Positions 53,999 to 62,606 of a DNA stretch of 64,000 nt are shown here, in pieces. The stretch covers positions 1,304,501-1,368,500 of the forward strand of contig NZ_JAUTBL010000002.1 in assembly GCF_030819275.1 (NCBI RefSeq), written 5' to 3'. The notes beneath the pieces are model-generated. The model was not told where the DNA came from. It worked only from the letters and a program-made list of their open reading frames with translations, and searched no databases. The position numbers were made by a program, and so were the translations under genes. Source of the DNA: Agrobacterium larrymoorei (GTDB lineage: Bacteria > Pseudomonadota > Alphaproteobacteria > Rhizobiales > Rhizobiaceae). Each line of letters starts with the position of its first letter. Position 1 is the stretch's first letter.

Positions 53999-54628
53999 TT
54001 AGGATCTCCATGCCGAATCGAGCGGATTTCTTTGCATCTGAATTTGACGCGGCGGATTGGAAAAGGCGTCTTCGGAAAGTGCGGCTCTCATCTGACCGCC
54101 GCGAAATTGCTCACTCGAAGTTCCGTAAGCCTCGACCAAGAAGTCCGAATAGGCGTTGCGGTTCGACGCGATCGCATAGGCGAGCTTGGCACCGATCGCC
54201 GTGATCGTCGCCGTTTTGAATGTGCCGGTCCACAAGTGCGGATCCGGACGAAATTTCACCATGGCGAAGAGAGGATCGGCATCAGCGTGCACTTTGCCGT
54301 TCGTCAACAGATACTCGGTAAAGCGCCGGCGTGGATCTTTCGCGTCGTCTGTGAGGTAAACAGGCAGGCCAATATAGGGCTGCGGCGTCTCGAAGACATT
54401 GGCGAAACCGCTAAGCGGTACCGCGTCGGTAAGCCGCGACAGCTGACGCATTTCGCGGGCGAAGGCAAAGCCGGACGGCTGAAGGCCCAAGTTGAAATCG
54501 ACAGTCTCATCGTAGATCAGCGACGCGCTTTGTCCGCCGCCCAGATCCTCGGTGAAACTTTGAACGGGCTCTTCACCGATGCGAGCGCACGCGGTGTTGA
54601 CGATATCGAGGGGCGTCAGCAGTGCCAT
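53999..54628 (-). CDS. Tail tubular protein A (gp11-like)
   Basis: A 209-residue gatekeeper protein of the podovirus tail from ATG 54628 (GGAG 8 nt upstream). The opening MALLTPLDIVNTACARIGEEP followed by DPRRRFTEYLLTNGKV near 100 is the gp11-like family pattern. Its stop abuts the next ATG. Confidence 0.8.
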   Translation of the reverse strand: MALLTPLDIVNTACARIGEEPVQSFTEDLGGGQSASLIYDETVDFNLGLQPSGFAFAREMRQLSRLTDAVPLSGFANVFETPQPYIGLPVYLTDDAKDPRRRFTEYLLTNGKVHADADPLFAMVKFRPDPHLWTGTFKTATITAIGAKLAYAIASNRNAYSDFLVEAYGTSSEQFRGGQMRAALSEDAFSNPPRQIQMQRNPLDSAWRS

Positions 54629-54699
54629 GAAACGAGCTCCTGAAAATGCCAAACCCTCGCCGGGGCGTGAGCCGGCGAGGGCAAGGCTACATCAAAACA

Positions 54700-54978
54700 T
54701 CAAGCGGCGACGTTTTGGGCGGCGATGGTGACGGCACCTCCAGTGTTGGCCGTGACGATGTAGTTTCGGCGCGCCGGCGCGCTCGCCAGTGCGAGCGTCA
54801 TGTCGAGGTGATCGCCGACTTTGAGAAGCTTCGCCAGGCTGTTGAAATAGCCAGCGGTCTCGACGGCCGCGCGATCGTCGTTGGTGACATACTTGTGGAC
54901 GCCAAGGTTTGCACCTGCAGCGCCGGACGGGTTGAACATGAAATCGACCGTCCGGAAGCCCTTCTTATCGAAAGCCAT
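54700..54978 (-). CDS. Small protein, probable head decoration or stabilising protein
   Basis: A 92-residue soluble protein (DFMFNPSGAAGANLGVHKYVTNDDRAA...GDHLDMTL) lying between capsid and tail tubular A, where decoration proteins often are. No known motif. AGGAGAAAG lies just before its ATG. Confidence 0.6.
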   Translation of the reverse strand: MAFDKKGFRTVDFMFNPSGAAGANLGVHKYVTNDDRAAVETAGYFNSLAKLLKVGDHLDMTLALASAPARRNYIVTANTGGAVTIAAQNVAA

Positions 54979-55036
54979 TTGCTTTCTCCTATGTTGAAGA
55001 CAAGAGAAGAGGGCGGCGCGAACGCCGCCGTCAGGA

Positions 55037-55912
55037 TCAGACGATCGCGATCGCCGAGTTGGTGGAGGTTCTGAAGCGCTTGATGCCCTTGCCCTCCTGC
55101 ATGGGGGAGGCGGCGCCCTTGGCGGTCATGTTGATGGTCCACCAGTTTTCGTAGTTGTCCCAATCGGTAATGACGCTGAGATCGGTGTTGTTGCCCCAGC
55201 CCATCGCGGTTTTGTGCCAGATAAACAGATCCTGTTTGTTGGCGCCCGGCACTGGGTAGAGATCGGCCGGATCTTCTTCGACAAAGAGGAACCAATTCAC
55301 TCCGTTCCAGAAGCGGGTGTCGGTCGCCTTCACGAAAGGAATGTCGGCGCCGACATGGTCAGACGAGTTAACCACCTTGTTCGCCAGCAGCTGGTTCCAC
55401 TGCAGGGAAGGCAGGCCGCAATATACGTTGCCATCCCACGGGACCTTGTCGTCCTGCAGATACTTGCACAGCATCATGGCATTTGCAGCGCCGAAGGCGC
55501 CGGCCGAGAAGTCGAGGTCGCCAGGTACGTTCGGAACGGCGGTTGCCATCTGCTGATAGACTTCGATGTCGGTCGCTCGACCAAGCGCATTCGCGCCGCT
55601 TTCGTAAACGACTTCCTTTTCGTCTACGCTCATACGGTCAACGTCGTATTCTTCAACGACATCGAAGGCCTTCCAGGTAGCAAGCGGCACTTCGACCTTC
55701 TTGCGCTCTCCGTTGCCCGGCTGGTTACGCTCGCGGCGTTCGACCTTTTTGGCCTTTGTCTTGCCAGCCAGCCAGAACACCGCCTTTTCGTTGTTCTCGA
55801 TGCGCATGGCCTGGGTGATGGTCGGGCGCAGACGGTTGCCCTTCTGCTGATAGATATGCATCGCGCGATTGGCGTACTGGGTCGTATTCCAGTTGGGTGC
55901 ATTTTGCGTCAT
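55037..55912 (-). CDS. Major capsid protein
   Basis: A 291-residue protein from ATG 55912 (GGAGAG about 9 nt upstream); the open frame continues 17 residues without support. It has the HK97-like capsid features expected by size and place: an N-terminal helix, a basic linker (KKVERRERN near 55-65) and a mixed alpha/beta core with a NMTAKGAASPMQEGKGIKRF-type C-terminus. It follows the scaffold gene, the usual order. Confidence 0.8.
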   Translation of the reverse strand: MTQNAPNWNTTQYANRAMHIYQQKGNRLRPTITQAMRIENNEKAVFWLAGKTKAKKVERRERNQPGNGERKKVEVPLATWKAFDVVEEYDVDRMSVDEKEVVYESGANALGRATDIEVYQQMATAVPNVPGDLDFSAGAFGAANAMMLCKYLQDDKVPWDGNVYCGLPSLQWNQLLANKVVNSSDHVGADIPFVKATDTRFWNGVNWFLFVEEDPADLYPVPGANKQDLFIWHKTAMGWGNNTDLSVITDWDNYENWWTINMTAKGAASPMQEGKGIKRFRTSTNSAIAIV

Positions 55913-55953
55913 ATGACGATCTCTCCGATGATGTCTGGGAAACACCGGGGAAG

Positions 55954-56016
55954 GAGAGGCCACGAAGGCTCGCGGGTCCGGTCAATGCCGGAGAGGCCGC
56001 GAGGCTCGCAGGTCCG
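55954..56016. repeat. Near-direct repeat between scaffold and capsid genes
   Basis: Units of 27 nt (55954-55980) and 26 nt (55991-56016) differ at three positions, in the 150-bp gap before the capsid gene. Both contain GAGAGGCC and AGGCTCGC; they could shape the capsid leader. Confidence 0.5.
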
Positions 56017-56062
56017 CCCTGTGCTGATCTTGACGATAAGCGGGCGGGCGTCCGGTCAACTT

Positions 56063-56914
56063 TTACCGGTTCGGATGCAGACGGGCATAGGCCTCGTCGT
56101 ATTGCTTGCGGAGTGTTTCGTCGAACCGTTGCGCCGGATCTTTATGGTCGCGGTTACGCGGATCGATGCGCGGATCGGAATCGAGTTTCTTCAGATCATC
56201 GGCCGATAGCTGACCCTGTTGGCCGCCTTGCCCGCTGATCCGGATACCGTTGTCAGCCAGGCGGCCGGAAAGAGCCCGAAGCAACACATTGCCGGCCGCC
56301 GTGTCGGTCATGCCGACCAGGAGCGCGTTGACGTCGTTCTTCAGACTGTCCGGAACGTCCTTCAGCTGCGCAACGAGACCGTTTGCAAAAGCCTCGTTGG
56401 CGGAAAGCGTTTCGTGTGTGCCTTTGGTGTCGAGGCCCGTGGCCGTGGAGAAGGTTTTCAGTTCCCCCGCAGGATCAAACGGTGCGGCAATGAGGCCCTG
56501 CTCGACAAGCGGAGAGTAGATGTCGGACACAAAGCCGGCAAACTGTTCCTGGCTAAGGCCGTGCTTATGGGCGGCGGTCTTCGCTGCGTCGAAATACTTG
56601 TCCTGTGACAGGTCGCCAAAGTAGGGCTTCAGGTTGTCGGCCGGCTCGAAGCTGTACATGTCCGGCTTTTCCGGCGCCGCCGGCATTTTCGACAGCTTCT
56701 CGCGCATGCCATCAAAGCGTGGTTTGAGGTCGGAATAGCCGCCAAGCAACTTGCCGAGCGTTTCATCGGCATTGGCGCCGGCGAATTCGGGGGGCAGACC
56801 GTCGGGAGCTTTCCAGCCGCCGTTGTCGCCGCCGCCTTCGGTGCTGCCGCCACCACCGCCGCCGCCTTCAGCACTCAAAAGGCGCTGCCAGCGCCGCGCA
56901 TAAATTTCAAACAT
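56063..56914 (-). CDS. Scaffolding protein
   Basis: A 283-residue acidic, helical protein with an early GGGGGGGS run (about 17-24), consistent with podovirus scaffolds that are removed during head assembly. It lies between the small Bbp19-like gene and the capsid gene, as expected. Confidence 0.75.
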   Translation of the reverse strand: MFEIYARRWQRLLSAEGGGGGGGSTEGGGDNGGWKAPDGLPPEFAGANADETLGKLLGGYSDLKPRFDGMREKLSKMPAAPEKPDMYSFEPADNLKPYFGDLSQDKYFDAAKTAAHKHGLSQEQFAGFVSDIYSPLVEQGLIAAPFDPAGELKTFSTATGLDTKGTHETLSANEAFANGLVAQLKDVPDSLKNDVNALLVGMTDTAAGNVLLRALSGRLADNGIRISGQGGQQGQLSADDLKKLDSDPRIDPRNRDHKDPAQRFDETLRKQYDEAYARLHPNR

Positions 56915-56926
56915 GTCACGCCTTCC

Positions 56927-57292
56927 TTAGATGTCACGAGGCTTGGTTGCCTCGGAATTGCCCAGGCCGATCTGGCGGGCAATCTCGTGTGCCAGGGCAT
57001 TCTGTCCCTCGCGAAATGCACCGAAAACGGCCATGGACATCGGGTCCAGGCCAAGAGAGGCGAAGAACACTGTCCGCCTCAAAGTCGAATCGAAAAGCTG
57101 CTCAAGCGCCTTTTTCCCGTCCGCGCTTCTGGCGAAGCGCGCCCAGGCCCGCGAAATCGACTTTTGATCCTCGGCGTTTTTGGCCCGCTGGATTTCCATC
57201 GCAGTTTTCACTTCAGGCTTGGCGCCTTCGAACCACTCCCATCCGCCTTTCGACGCGGAAGTGATGATGTCTTGCATCGATTGGGGGATCAT
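56927..57292 (-). CDS. Bbp19-like phage protein
   Basis: A 121-residue protein from ATG 57292, which shares an A with the portal stop (TAATG). The C-terminus (FASLGLDPMSMAVFGAFREGQNALAHEI, about 80-107) has the F-x-G-R-x-x-G-Q pattern of small proteins encoded near the portal in BPP-1-like podoviruses. Role in head assembly is assumed from place only. Confidence 0.55.
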   Translation of the reverse strand: MIPQSMQDIITSASKGGWEWFEGAKPEVKTAMEIQRAKNAEDQKSISRAWARFARSADGKKALEQLFDSTLRRTVFFASLGLDPMSMAVFGAFREGQNALAHEIARQIGLGNSEATKPRDI

Positions 57293-58830
57293 TATGTTGC
57301 TCCGGCTGTCGCAGCTGCAGCCTGAAGGGCGGCCGTCGCCTGCATCTGTTGTTCTTCCTCGTCGTCCAGCTTCTTCCGCTGGTCCTTCGTGACGATGTAT
57401 TCCGCCGGCACGCCCAGTTGCCGCCCGATATCTGAAAGCGCATCTTCCAGGCGGGCAACACGGCCTGCGCGGTCCTGAAGGATCATCAGCACCATCTGAA
57501 GCCACTGGATGATTTTCTCGATGCGCTGCGCCTCTCGGGCGATAGACAAGGGCGACTTGATCCGGACCTTCGTGATCAACTGGTCGATCGGAATTTCTGC
57601 CGCGATCAAACCGCGATTATAAGCGAGCTCCATCACTCGCTTGACTGCGGGGATCGTGACTTCCTTGATCAGCCGGCCATAGGCGCCTAGGTGATCGGAC
57701 GCCAAGCGCTTCACGCGCTCCAGGATCTCTGTTGCCGATTTCACCGCGGCGCCGTCGGGGGGCAATGACTGATCCATCATCGTCGCCTTAACGCTCAGGC
57801 GCATGTCGTTGATCACGAGATTTCCGAGATCTAGACGCGGATCCGGAAAGCGATTGAGGGAGGGGCCGCTAGGGCCGCCGTTGCGCGCCACCTTCCAGAT
57901 TGCACCGGGTGAGAGTGTGGCGAGGTCCGGATTAAAGACACCATCATCAACTGCCGTATAGATCCCGAGCATCGCGATCGCGGCGGCCTGCAGCTGTAGG
58001 CGAGCCGTGGTGTTGAGCGTCTTGATCGTCGGCATGGCGAGCATGACAGGGCCGCGACCGTAAGTTTCGCCAGGAACGCGGAAGTAGCGGGGAATGAGCC
58101 AGGGGTTGGTTCGCGACTGGCTGGAAAACAGAATGGTGTCCTGCTTGTTGCACCAAACCAGCATATGCCAGCGCCGATGTTTCCGGTCATAGACCGTATC
58201 GACGTAGACCTCGAGCTCCGCCTCCGGCTTCTCGCGGTGAAGTTCCGAAAGTTCCTTGCCGAACCTGCCTTCCTGCCAGGTGTCGAACAGCACGCGAACC
58301 GTCATCTTGCGGTCCCAGAAGACGGCGGCAATTTTGTTGTTCGGGCCTTGCTCGATCAGCAATTCCTCGATCGGAACGGAGATTGGCTCCCACAAAAGTT
58401 CCGGGTCGTCGGTCGGGTTCATGAGGATCGCGCCGGTGCCAGCGGATAGGTCCAAGGCCATCTCATGAAAAGCCATGTCCCAGTCGCCATCCTCAAAGAA
58501 CGCCCCAGCAACTTTGCTTACCGGCGCCAGCTGTTTTGCAAATTCTTCTCGCTCGGACATGTCCATGACGAGCGGCCCAGGCTCGATCTCGAAATTCTCT
58601 TGGCCGGCCGGCCAGAAATCCTGCTGAACCTTCCCCGCGAACCGGAAAGCGCTGTCGATCGCCGTGTGATCGAACACCTGGTCAACACGCTTTTCGCCCT
58701 GGCCTGTGTTGCGCGTCGATTTTCGAAACGGGATTGCGTATTGATACGCTTCGTCCAGGAGCGGCTGAATTGCGTCGCGCTCCTTTTTCGCGTGGCCGCG
58801 ACGTGCCTTCAGCTTCGAGACTTCGAACAT
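57292..58830 (-). CDS. Portal (head-tail connector) protein
   Basis: A 512-residue podovirus portal. It has the family opening (ARRGHAKKERDAIQPLLDEAYQYAIP, about 10-35), the clip/stem region with IPRYFRVPGETYGRGPVMLAMPTIKTLN (about 255-282) and an Ala/Gln-rich C-terminal tail like a barrel. It starts just after the small gene at 58830-59063 (shared bases). Confidence 0.86.
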   Translation of the reverse strand: MFEVSKLKARRGHAKKERDAIQPLLDEAYQYAIPFRKSTRNTGQGEKRVDQVFDHTAIDSAFRFAGKVQQDFWPAGQENFEIEPGPLVMDMSEREEFAKQLAPVSKVAGAFFEDGDWDMAFHEMALDLSAGTGAILMNPTDDPELLWEPISVPIEELLIEQGPNNKIAAVFWDRKMTVRVLFDTWQEGRFGKELSELHREKPEAELEVYVDTVYDRKHRRWHMLVWCNKQDTILFSSQSRTNPWLIPRYFRVPGETYGRGPVMLAMPTIKTLNTTARLQLQAAAIAMLGIYTAVDDGVFNPDLATLSPGAIWKVARNGGPSGPSLNRFPDPRLDLGNLVINDMRLSVKATMMDQSLPPDGAAVKSATEILERVKRLASDHLGAYGRLIKEVTIPAVKRVMELAYNRGLIAAEIPIDQLITKVRIKSPLSIAREAQRIEKIIQWLQMVLMILQDRAGRVARLEDALSDIGRQLGVPAEYIVTKDQRKKLDDEEEQQMQATAALQAAAATAGAT

Positions 58831-59063
58831 CAGGCGCTACCGAACTTGTCGTTTCCAGAGCCCGACAGATAGGTTTCGTTCATGTATGTCAGCATTCGAC
58901 TGCCGGTCTTGCGTCCGGTCCGTCCTGCCGACGCCTGGTCAACTTCAGCCTGTTGACGCGCGAGATCCGCAAGCGTCCGGCGCTGCTGCGCCGCCGCTTC
59001 CTGCTTCTGCAGTTCCTGCGCTTGTTTGCTCGCCTTGCTGCCCCCGCCTAACATACCGCCCAT
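58830..59063 (-). CDS. Small Gln/Ala-rich virion protein
   Basis: A 77-residue protein (MGGMLGGGSKASKQAQELQK..., with a coiled-coil-like middle and the end TYMNETYLSGSGNDKFGSA). ATG 59063 has AAGGGGA 9 nt upstream. It overlaps the end of the GNAT-like gene by 119 nt in a different frame and meets the portal start. Function unknown. Confidence 0.6.
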   Translation of the reverse strand: MGGMLGGGSKASKQAQELQKQEAAAQQRRTLADLARQQAEVDQASAGRTGRKTGSRMLTYMNETYLSGSGNDKFGSA

Positions 59064-59424
59064 AAGTCAGATCCCCTTCGCTGAAAAGCTGGAAGCCGGA
59101 TGCCGCCGCAATGCGACGCCCGGCCTCTGTGTGGCAGATCACCACGATTTCAGGGTAAGAGCGGGAAGCTAAGGTCAACCGTATGTCCCGGATCAGCCGA
59201 AGCATGAAGGGAGCGCCTTCAGGGCGAATATCGAACCAGGCCTCGGCACCCTCCTCGATCGGATAGAGACCGAAAACACCCAACAGTTTGTCGTCATCGC
59301 GCATGGCGAAGGTTTCGCCAGTGCGCCACATCTCGCGCGCAACTGCCCAGTGAATGCGGGTGGTGGCGCCACAGAGCTCCGCCACGTCGAAGAGTGTTGC
59401 GGGGCTATCTAGCCGGTAGCTCAT
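58945..59424 (-). CDS. GNAT-like virion protein
   Basis: A 159-residue protein that follows the GNAT fold (LLGVFGLYPIEEGAEAWFDIRP near 47-68, GRRIAAASGFQLFSEGD near 103-120), resembling the gp13-type acetyltransferase-like proteins of T7-like phages. The last 30 residues are Gly/Ala-rich and lie over the next gene, so they may be passively open. Its ATG overlaps the TerL stop as ATGA. Confidence 0.6.
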   Translation of the reverse strand: MSYRLDSPATLFDVAELCGATTRIHWAVAREMWRTGETFAMRDDDKLLGVFGLYPIEEGAEAWFDIRPEGAPFMLRLIRDIRLTLASRSYPEIVVICHTEAGRRIAAASGFQLFSEGDLTYGRYVRRGQQGEQTSAGTAEAGSGGAAAPDACGSRASTG

Positions 59425-61094
59425 TGCAAGCCCGCCTTATGCGGATCAAAGCCCCCCCGACCCCACGGGGAGCGAGAAGATCCCGGCGCACGTGATCGGC
59501 CGGCGTCACGCTCTTTGTCAGAAGCTGCCCGGATAATGCCGGCCCGTCCTCGGAAACCTATGATCAGATATTGCAGCGCGTCCTGGACGTCGGCCCAAGG
59601 GTGCGTTTTTTCCGGCTGCTCTTCAAATTCGGTTGAAGCATGTTCCTTGCGGCGTTTGTAACGATACTTCCCGTCAAAGCCCTCGAGGAGGAGAGGGCAC
59701 TTTTCCGGGCATATCAGGAGTTCGCTTTGCGGTTCGTGATAGCCGCGGAGTTCCGTTTTCACCGCATCCAGGCGCATGCCCAATTCATTCGAGCCATTGC
59801 CCGGAATGAGGATCGGCAGGCTCAAAATCATGGCGATCGTTTCCATCGATGTCAGCTGGCCGCCTTCCTTGTCGGCGCCATACTCGGCCGCCGGGTCACA
59901 CCAGATCCGGATCTTGGTGGCGCCGCCGTAATCCTCCCGGATCTTTCGCTCGAGGCCTTCGCCGAAGCGTGCGGCGCCGACGCCATGATCGAGATAAAGC
60001 TCGTCGATGGCGCAGATCCTTGATCCCTTGATCTGGCCGAAAACTGCAGCCGGGTTCAGGGTGTTCATCGAAATATCGATGCCGATGCCTAGGGTAAGCT
60101 TTGGCTCGAAGTAGATCCGCGATCGCGCGACGTGAATATCTCGGTTGAACTTTTCGAACACCGGCTTGCCATGCCGTGAATATCCAAACTCGTTGTCCAC
60201 CATGCGCTTGATGAAATGGTCTTCCTGGTTGCGCACGATGCGATCGTAATAGTCCGGATCCAGGTTGAAGCGGTTTTCCGCTTGGGCAGACCGGCCGGAC
60301 GGCTGGCGAAATAGGTGGCGATCCTCAGTCGGCTCCTTGATGAACTTCTTATAGACCCAGTTATCAACGGTCGGCGCGTTTAGATCGCCGATGACCTGGC
60401 GTTGACGCTGGCCGGAATAGATCGTGCGCCCGAGCTCGCGGCCAAGCTTCTCGAGCTCCGCAACCGTGAGCAAGATATTAGCCGATGGATAACGGCCGAC
60501 GCGCTGCTCGAGGTCATCAAGCGCCCCGTCTGCGTGGGTGTCCGCCTCGTTCAACCAGGCGCCGGAATATTCGCGGCCCTTCATCAGCGTTTCGATGGAG
60601 TTTTCGCCAAGGCCGGCAAATTCGGTGACGATCTCGATCCGAACGCCGTCGGTGCCCATGAAGCGCAGTGTATGGGTCACAGGCCTATCATTGCCGCCGG
60701 CCCATTTGGAGCCAGGAAAGCCCTTGGGAAACCATTGCTTCCAGCTTTCCAGAACCGTCTTTTCCGCCGATCGGAACGTGTCGCGCAGCACCACCCACCG
60801 ACACATGCGGGTGGGCTTCTTGTCTTCCGGATGCCACGCCACCGGCGCCAGGGTGGCCGCCATGATGCGTCTGAACGCGCATAGGGTGGTCTTGCCGCCA
60901 CCAAGCGGGCCCATGACGAAGGTCGTCAGATAGGAGGAGTTGAGGAAGCCCTCACCGACAGGACCAGGCGGCGTGTAATTGAAGGGATCGAAATCGCCGA
61001 CATAGTCGAGATCCGCGATCTTCTTGCGCATTTCGGCGTCAGAAAAGGTCCGGACGTCGTCGCGCGTGATGATATCGGAAATGTGCTGGCTCAT
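59421..61094 (-). CDS. terL: Terminase large subunit
   Basis: A 557-residue packaging motor that cuts and pumps phage DNA. Walker A is GPLGGGKTT (about 62-70), a Walker B-like LNEADTHADG near 180-190, and the C-terminal nuclease has DISMNTLNPAAVFG (about 333-346) and CDPAAEYGADKEGG (about 390-403) acidic clusters. ATG 61094 has GGAG 7 nt upstream. An extension to 61142 is open but unneeded. Confidence 0.88.
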   Translation of the reverse strand: MSQHISDIITRDDVRTFSDAEMRKKIADLDYVGDFDPFNYTPPGPVGEGFLNSSYLTTFVMGPLGGGKTTLCAFRRIMAATLAPVAWHPEDKKPTRMCRWVVLRDTFRSAEKTVLESWKQWFPKGFPGSKWAGGNDRPVTHTLRFMGTDGVRIEIVTEFAGLGENSIETLMKGREYSGAWLNEADTHADGALDDLEQRVGRYPSANILLTVAELEKLGRELGRTIYSGQRQRQVIGDLNAPTVDNWVYKKFIKEPTEDRHLFRQPSGRSAQAENRFNLDPDYYDRIVRNQEDHFIKRMVDNEFGYSRHGKPVFEKFNRDIHVARSRIYFEPKLTLGIGIDISMNTLNPAAVFGQIKGSRICAIDELYLDHGVGAARFGEGLERKIREDYGGATKIRIWCDPAAEYGADKEGGQLTSMETIAMILSLPILIPGNGSNELGMRLDAVKTELRGYHEPQSELLICPEKCPLLLEGFDGKYRYKRRKEHASTEFEEQPEKTHPWADVQDALQYLIIGFRGRAGIIRAASDKERDAGRSRAPGSSRSPWGRGGFDPHKAGLQ

Positions 61095-61608
61095 TGGTTG
61101 GCTCCGACGGTTGCCCCAGCTGCCGGCGCGCGCATAGCGCATGCGCGCCGGCCCCTAAGCAAGTCGGCTGAAAGCTGCAAACCGGCAGGTTTGCGGGTTG
61201 AGGCCGCCCGCTTGCCAATCCACTCCCCAAGACGAGATAGAAAATTACCCCCGACCCCCAGGAGGGCAGGGAGAGGCGCGGTGACGACGCCGACCCGGAC
61301 CCCGACCCCAAGGCGGAGGAGATCAAACGCGGCGCAAGCGCTCCAAATCGCCCCCTGAAACCGGCTTGAGGCCCATTGCGAAAAATGGGATCGGTGCGCG
61401 GGCGCTCCCCCCCAGGGGGTGGGGTGCCCCCCGCTTCGGGGGAAGGCCCCCCGGCCGGGCGCCGCTGCCAGCCATGCAGGGGGGGCATACCGGACGCGGC
61501 CTGGCGAGCGGCGCCCAGGCCGACCGTCTAAATGGTGCCGGTCCCCCTCGAGATCCGGCCAAGGCAACTGATATCCTATCAGCCAACGGAAACCGTAACG
61601 CATTGATA
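61095..61608. other. Structured GC-rich region between terS and terL
   Basis: No gene is supported in these 514 bp. It has strong inverted repeats: GCCGGCGCGC... (61122-61152) about 28 nt before terL and GCAAACC/GGTTTGC (61177-61194), then C-rich runs on the plus strand (about 61248-61311) that give G-quadruplex-prone runs on the minus strand, and long G/C homopolymers (61404-61492). It could be a packaging (cos/pac) site or a leader. Confidence 0.5.
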
Positions 61609-62202
61609 TCAATTCGCTTTCTTCATCGTGGGACTTTGAGCCGTGGGACTTTCGCCCGCGCCACCCGCTAAGTTATTGATTTCATTGGGGGTGACATCGA
61701 CCAGCGGACGGCCGACGGACAGGCCGCGTTGGGCCGCCACGCTCTGCGCCTGGGCAATCTGGTTGGTGCCGGAGTTGATGACCAGGATCGGCAATCGTTC
61801 ATCCTCGACCACCACGCGCACCGGCGCCTTGCCGTGCAGGTATGGCGCCAGGTCACGCGCACAGGCCAGCTGCTCTTTCACAATCTCGCCCAGGGACGGC
61901 ACCGCCTTGCCGGTCTTCTTGCCGATCGCCTTCAGCGTCCGCTCATGCTCGCAAAAGAAGGCCTGAATGCCCACCGGATCCGCGCTCATGAACTCCGCCT
62001 GCATCTGCAGCGGATCCTTATAGCCCTGGGCCTCGTACCAGGCGGCGAAGTCCTGCGTTTTGCGGTTCCGCGCGCCGGCCGGGCGGCCACGGCCGCGCTT
62101 CGCCGCCTTCTTCGGGTCGTGATCGGCCAGCGCGCCGGCGGCCTCGGCACGCCAATCCTGTCCCTCTGAACCATTATCGTCGAATTTATTATTCGAGCTC
62201 AT
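61609..62202 (-). CDS. Small terminase subunit candidate
   Basis: A 197-residue protein with a basic DNA-binding-like stretch near the N-terminus (KKAAKRGRGRPAGARNRKTQ, about 31-50), helical middle (about 60-130) and a disordered end. It lies upstream of TerL, the usual place of TerS. No clear family motif; the call rests on place and basic N-terminus. Confidence 0.5.
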   Translation of the reverse strand: MSSNNKFDDNGSEGQDWRAEAAGALADHDPKKAAKRGRGRPAGARNRKTQDFAAWYEAQGYKDPLQMQAEFMSADPVGIQAFFCEHERTLKAIGKKTGKAVPSLGEIVKEQLACARDLAPYLHGKAPVRVVVEDERLPILVINSGTNQIAQAQSVAAQRGLSVGRPLVDVTPNEINNLAGGAGESPTAQSPTMKKAN

Positions 62203-62222
62203 GAGCTTCCGCTGTCTTGCAA

Positions 62223-62453
62223 GTGTCTAACCTCTGTCTAATAAAATTATCCATATAAAACATATGGTTAGATATATATTTAGACAGTTAGACAGATAGA
62301 CAGCGTTATGCCTCGTATACACACGCTCACTTGCGCACATTATGAGGAGTTTTGCTGTCTAACTGTCTAACTGTCTAATGATCCTGATTATCATAATGAA
62401 ATCAGATGGTTGTGTTTCGCTGCGCGTTAGACACTCATTAGACAGTTAGACAG
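62223..62453. repeat. Iteron cluster, TTAGACAG repeats
   Basis: Eleven copies of the 8-mer TTAGACAG or its complement CTGTCTAA, with at most one mismatch each, start at 62223, 62234 (complement), 62280, 62288, 62296 (direct), 62355, 62363, 62371 (complement), 62427, 62438, 62446 (direct). Blocks alternate in orientation and lie about 46-51 bp apart; block 2 against block 3 is a 24-bp inverted repeat with one mismatch. It is most likely a binding array of a replication or control protein. Confidence 0.85.
62240..62280. other. AT-rich tract beside the iterons
   Basis: A run with very few G/C bases (AATAAAATTATCC, TATAAAACATATG, ATATATATTT) between the first and second repeat blocks, the composition of a DNA-unwinding element. 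It could also hold the promoter of the small-terminase gene, read leftward. Confidence 0.55.
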
Positions 62454-62606
62454 TTTGCGGCGAGACGACACACGCCTAGGGATACGGTACAGCAAGGCAA
62501 AAACCGTCAACCACGCCGTTTCGAGCATACCGGAGGGTCGGGGTGCGGGTTTTGCCCTGAAAATGGACGCGGAATGGCGGGCCTCTGCCGCCAATGGTTG
62601 CAGGGG

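Noticed and set aside
55214..56209. 331-codon plus-strand frame opposite the capsid and scaffold genes
   Set aside because: It crosses two clear phage genes and shows the composition of an antisense frame.
61039..61612. Minus-strand frames of 149 and 173 codons in the terS-terL gap
   Set aside because: They are Gly/Pro/Arg-rich readings of homopolymer and hairpin DNA with no ribosome site; the terL start is well placed at 61094.
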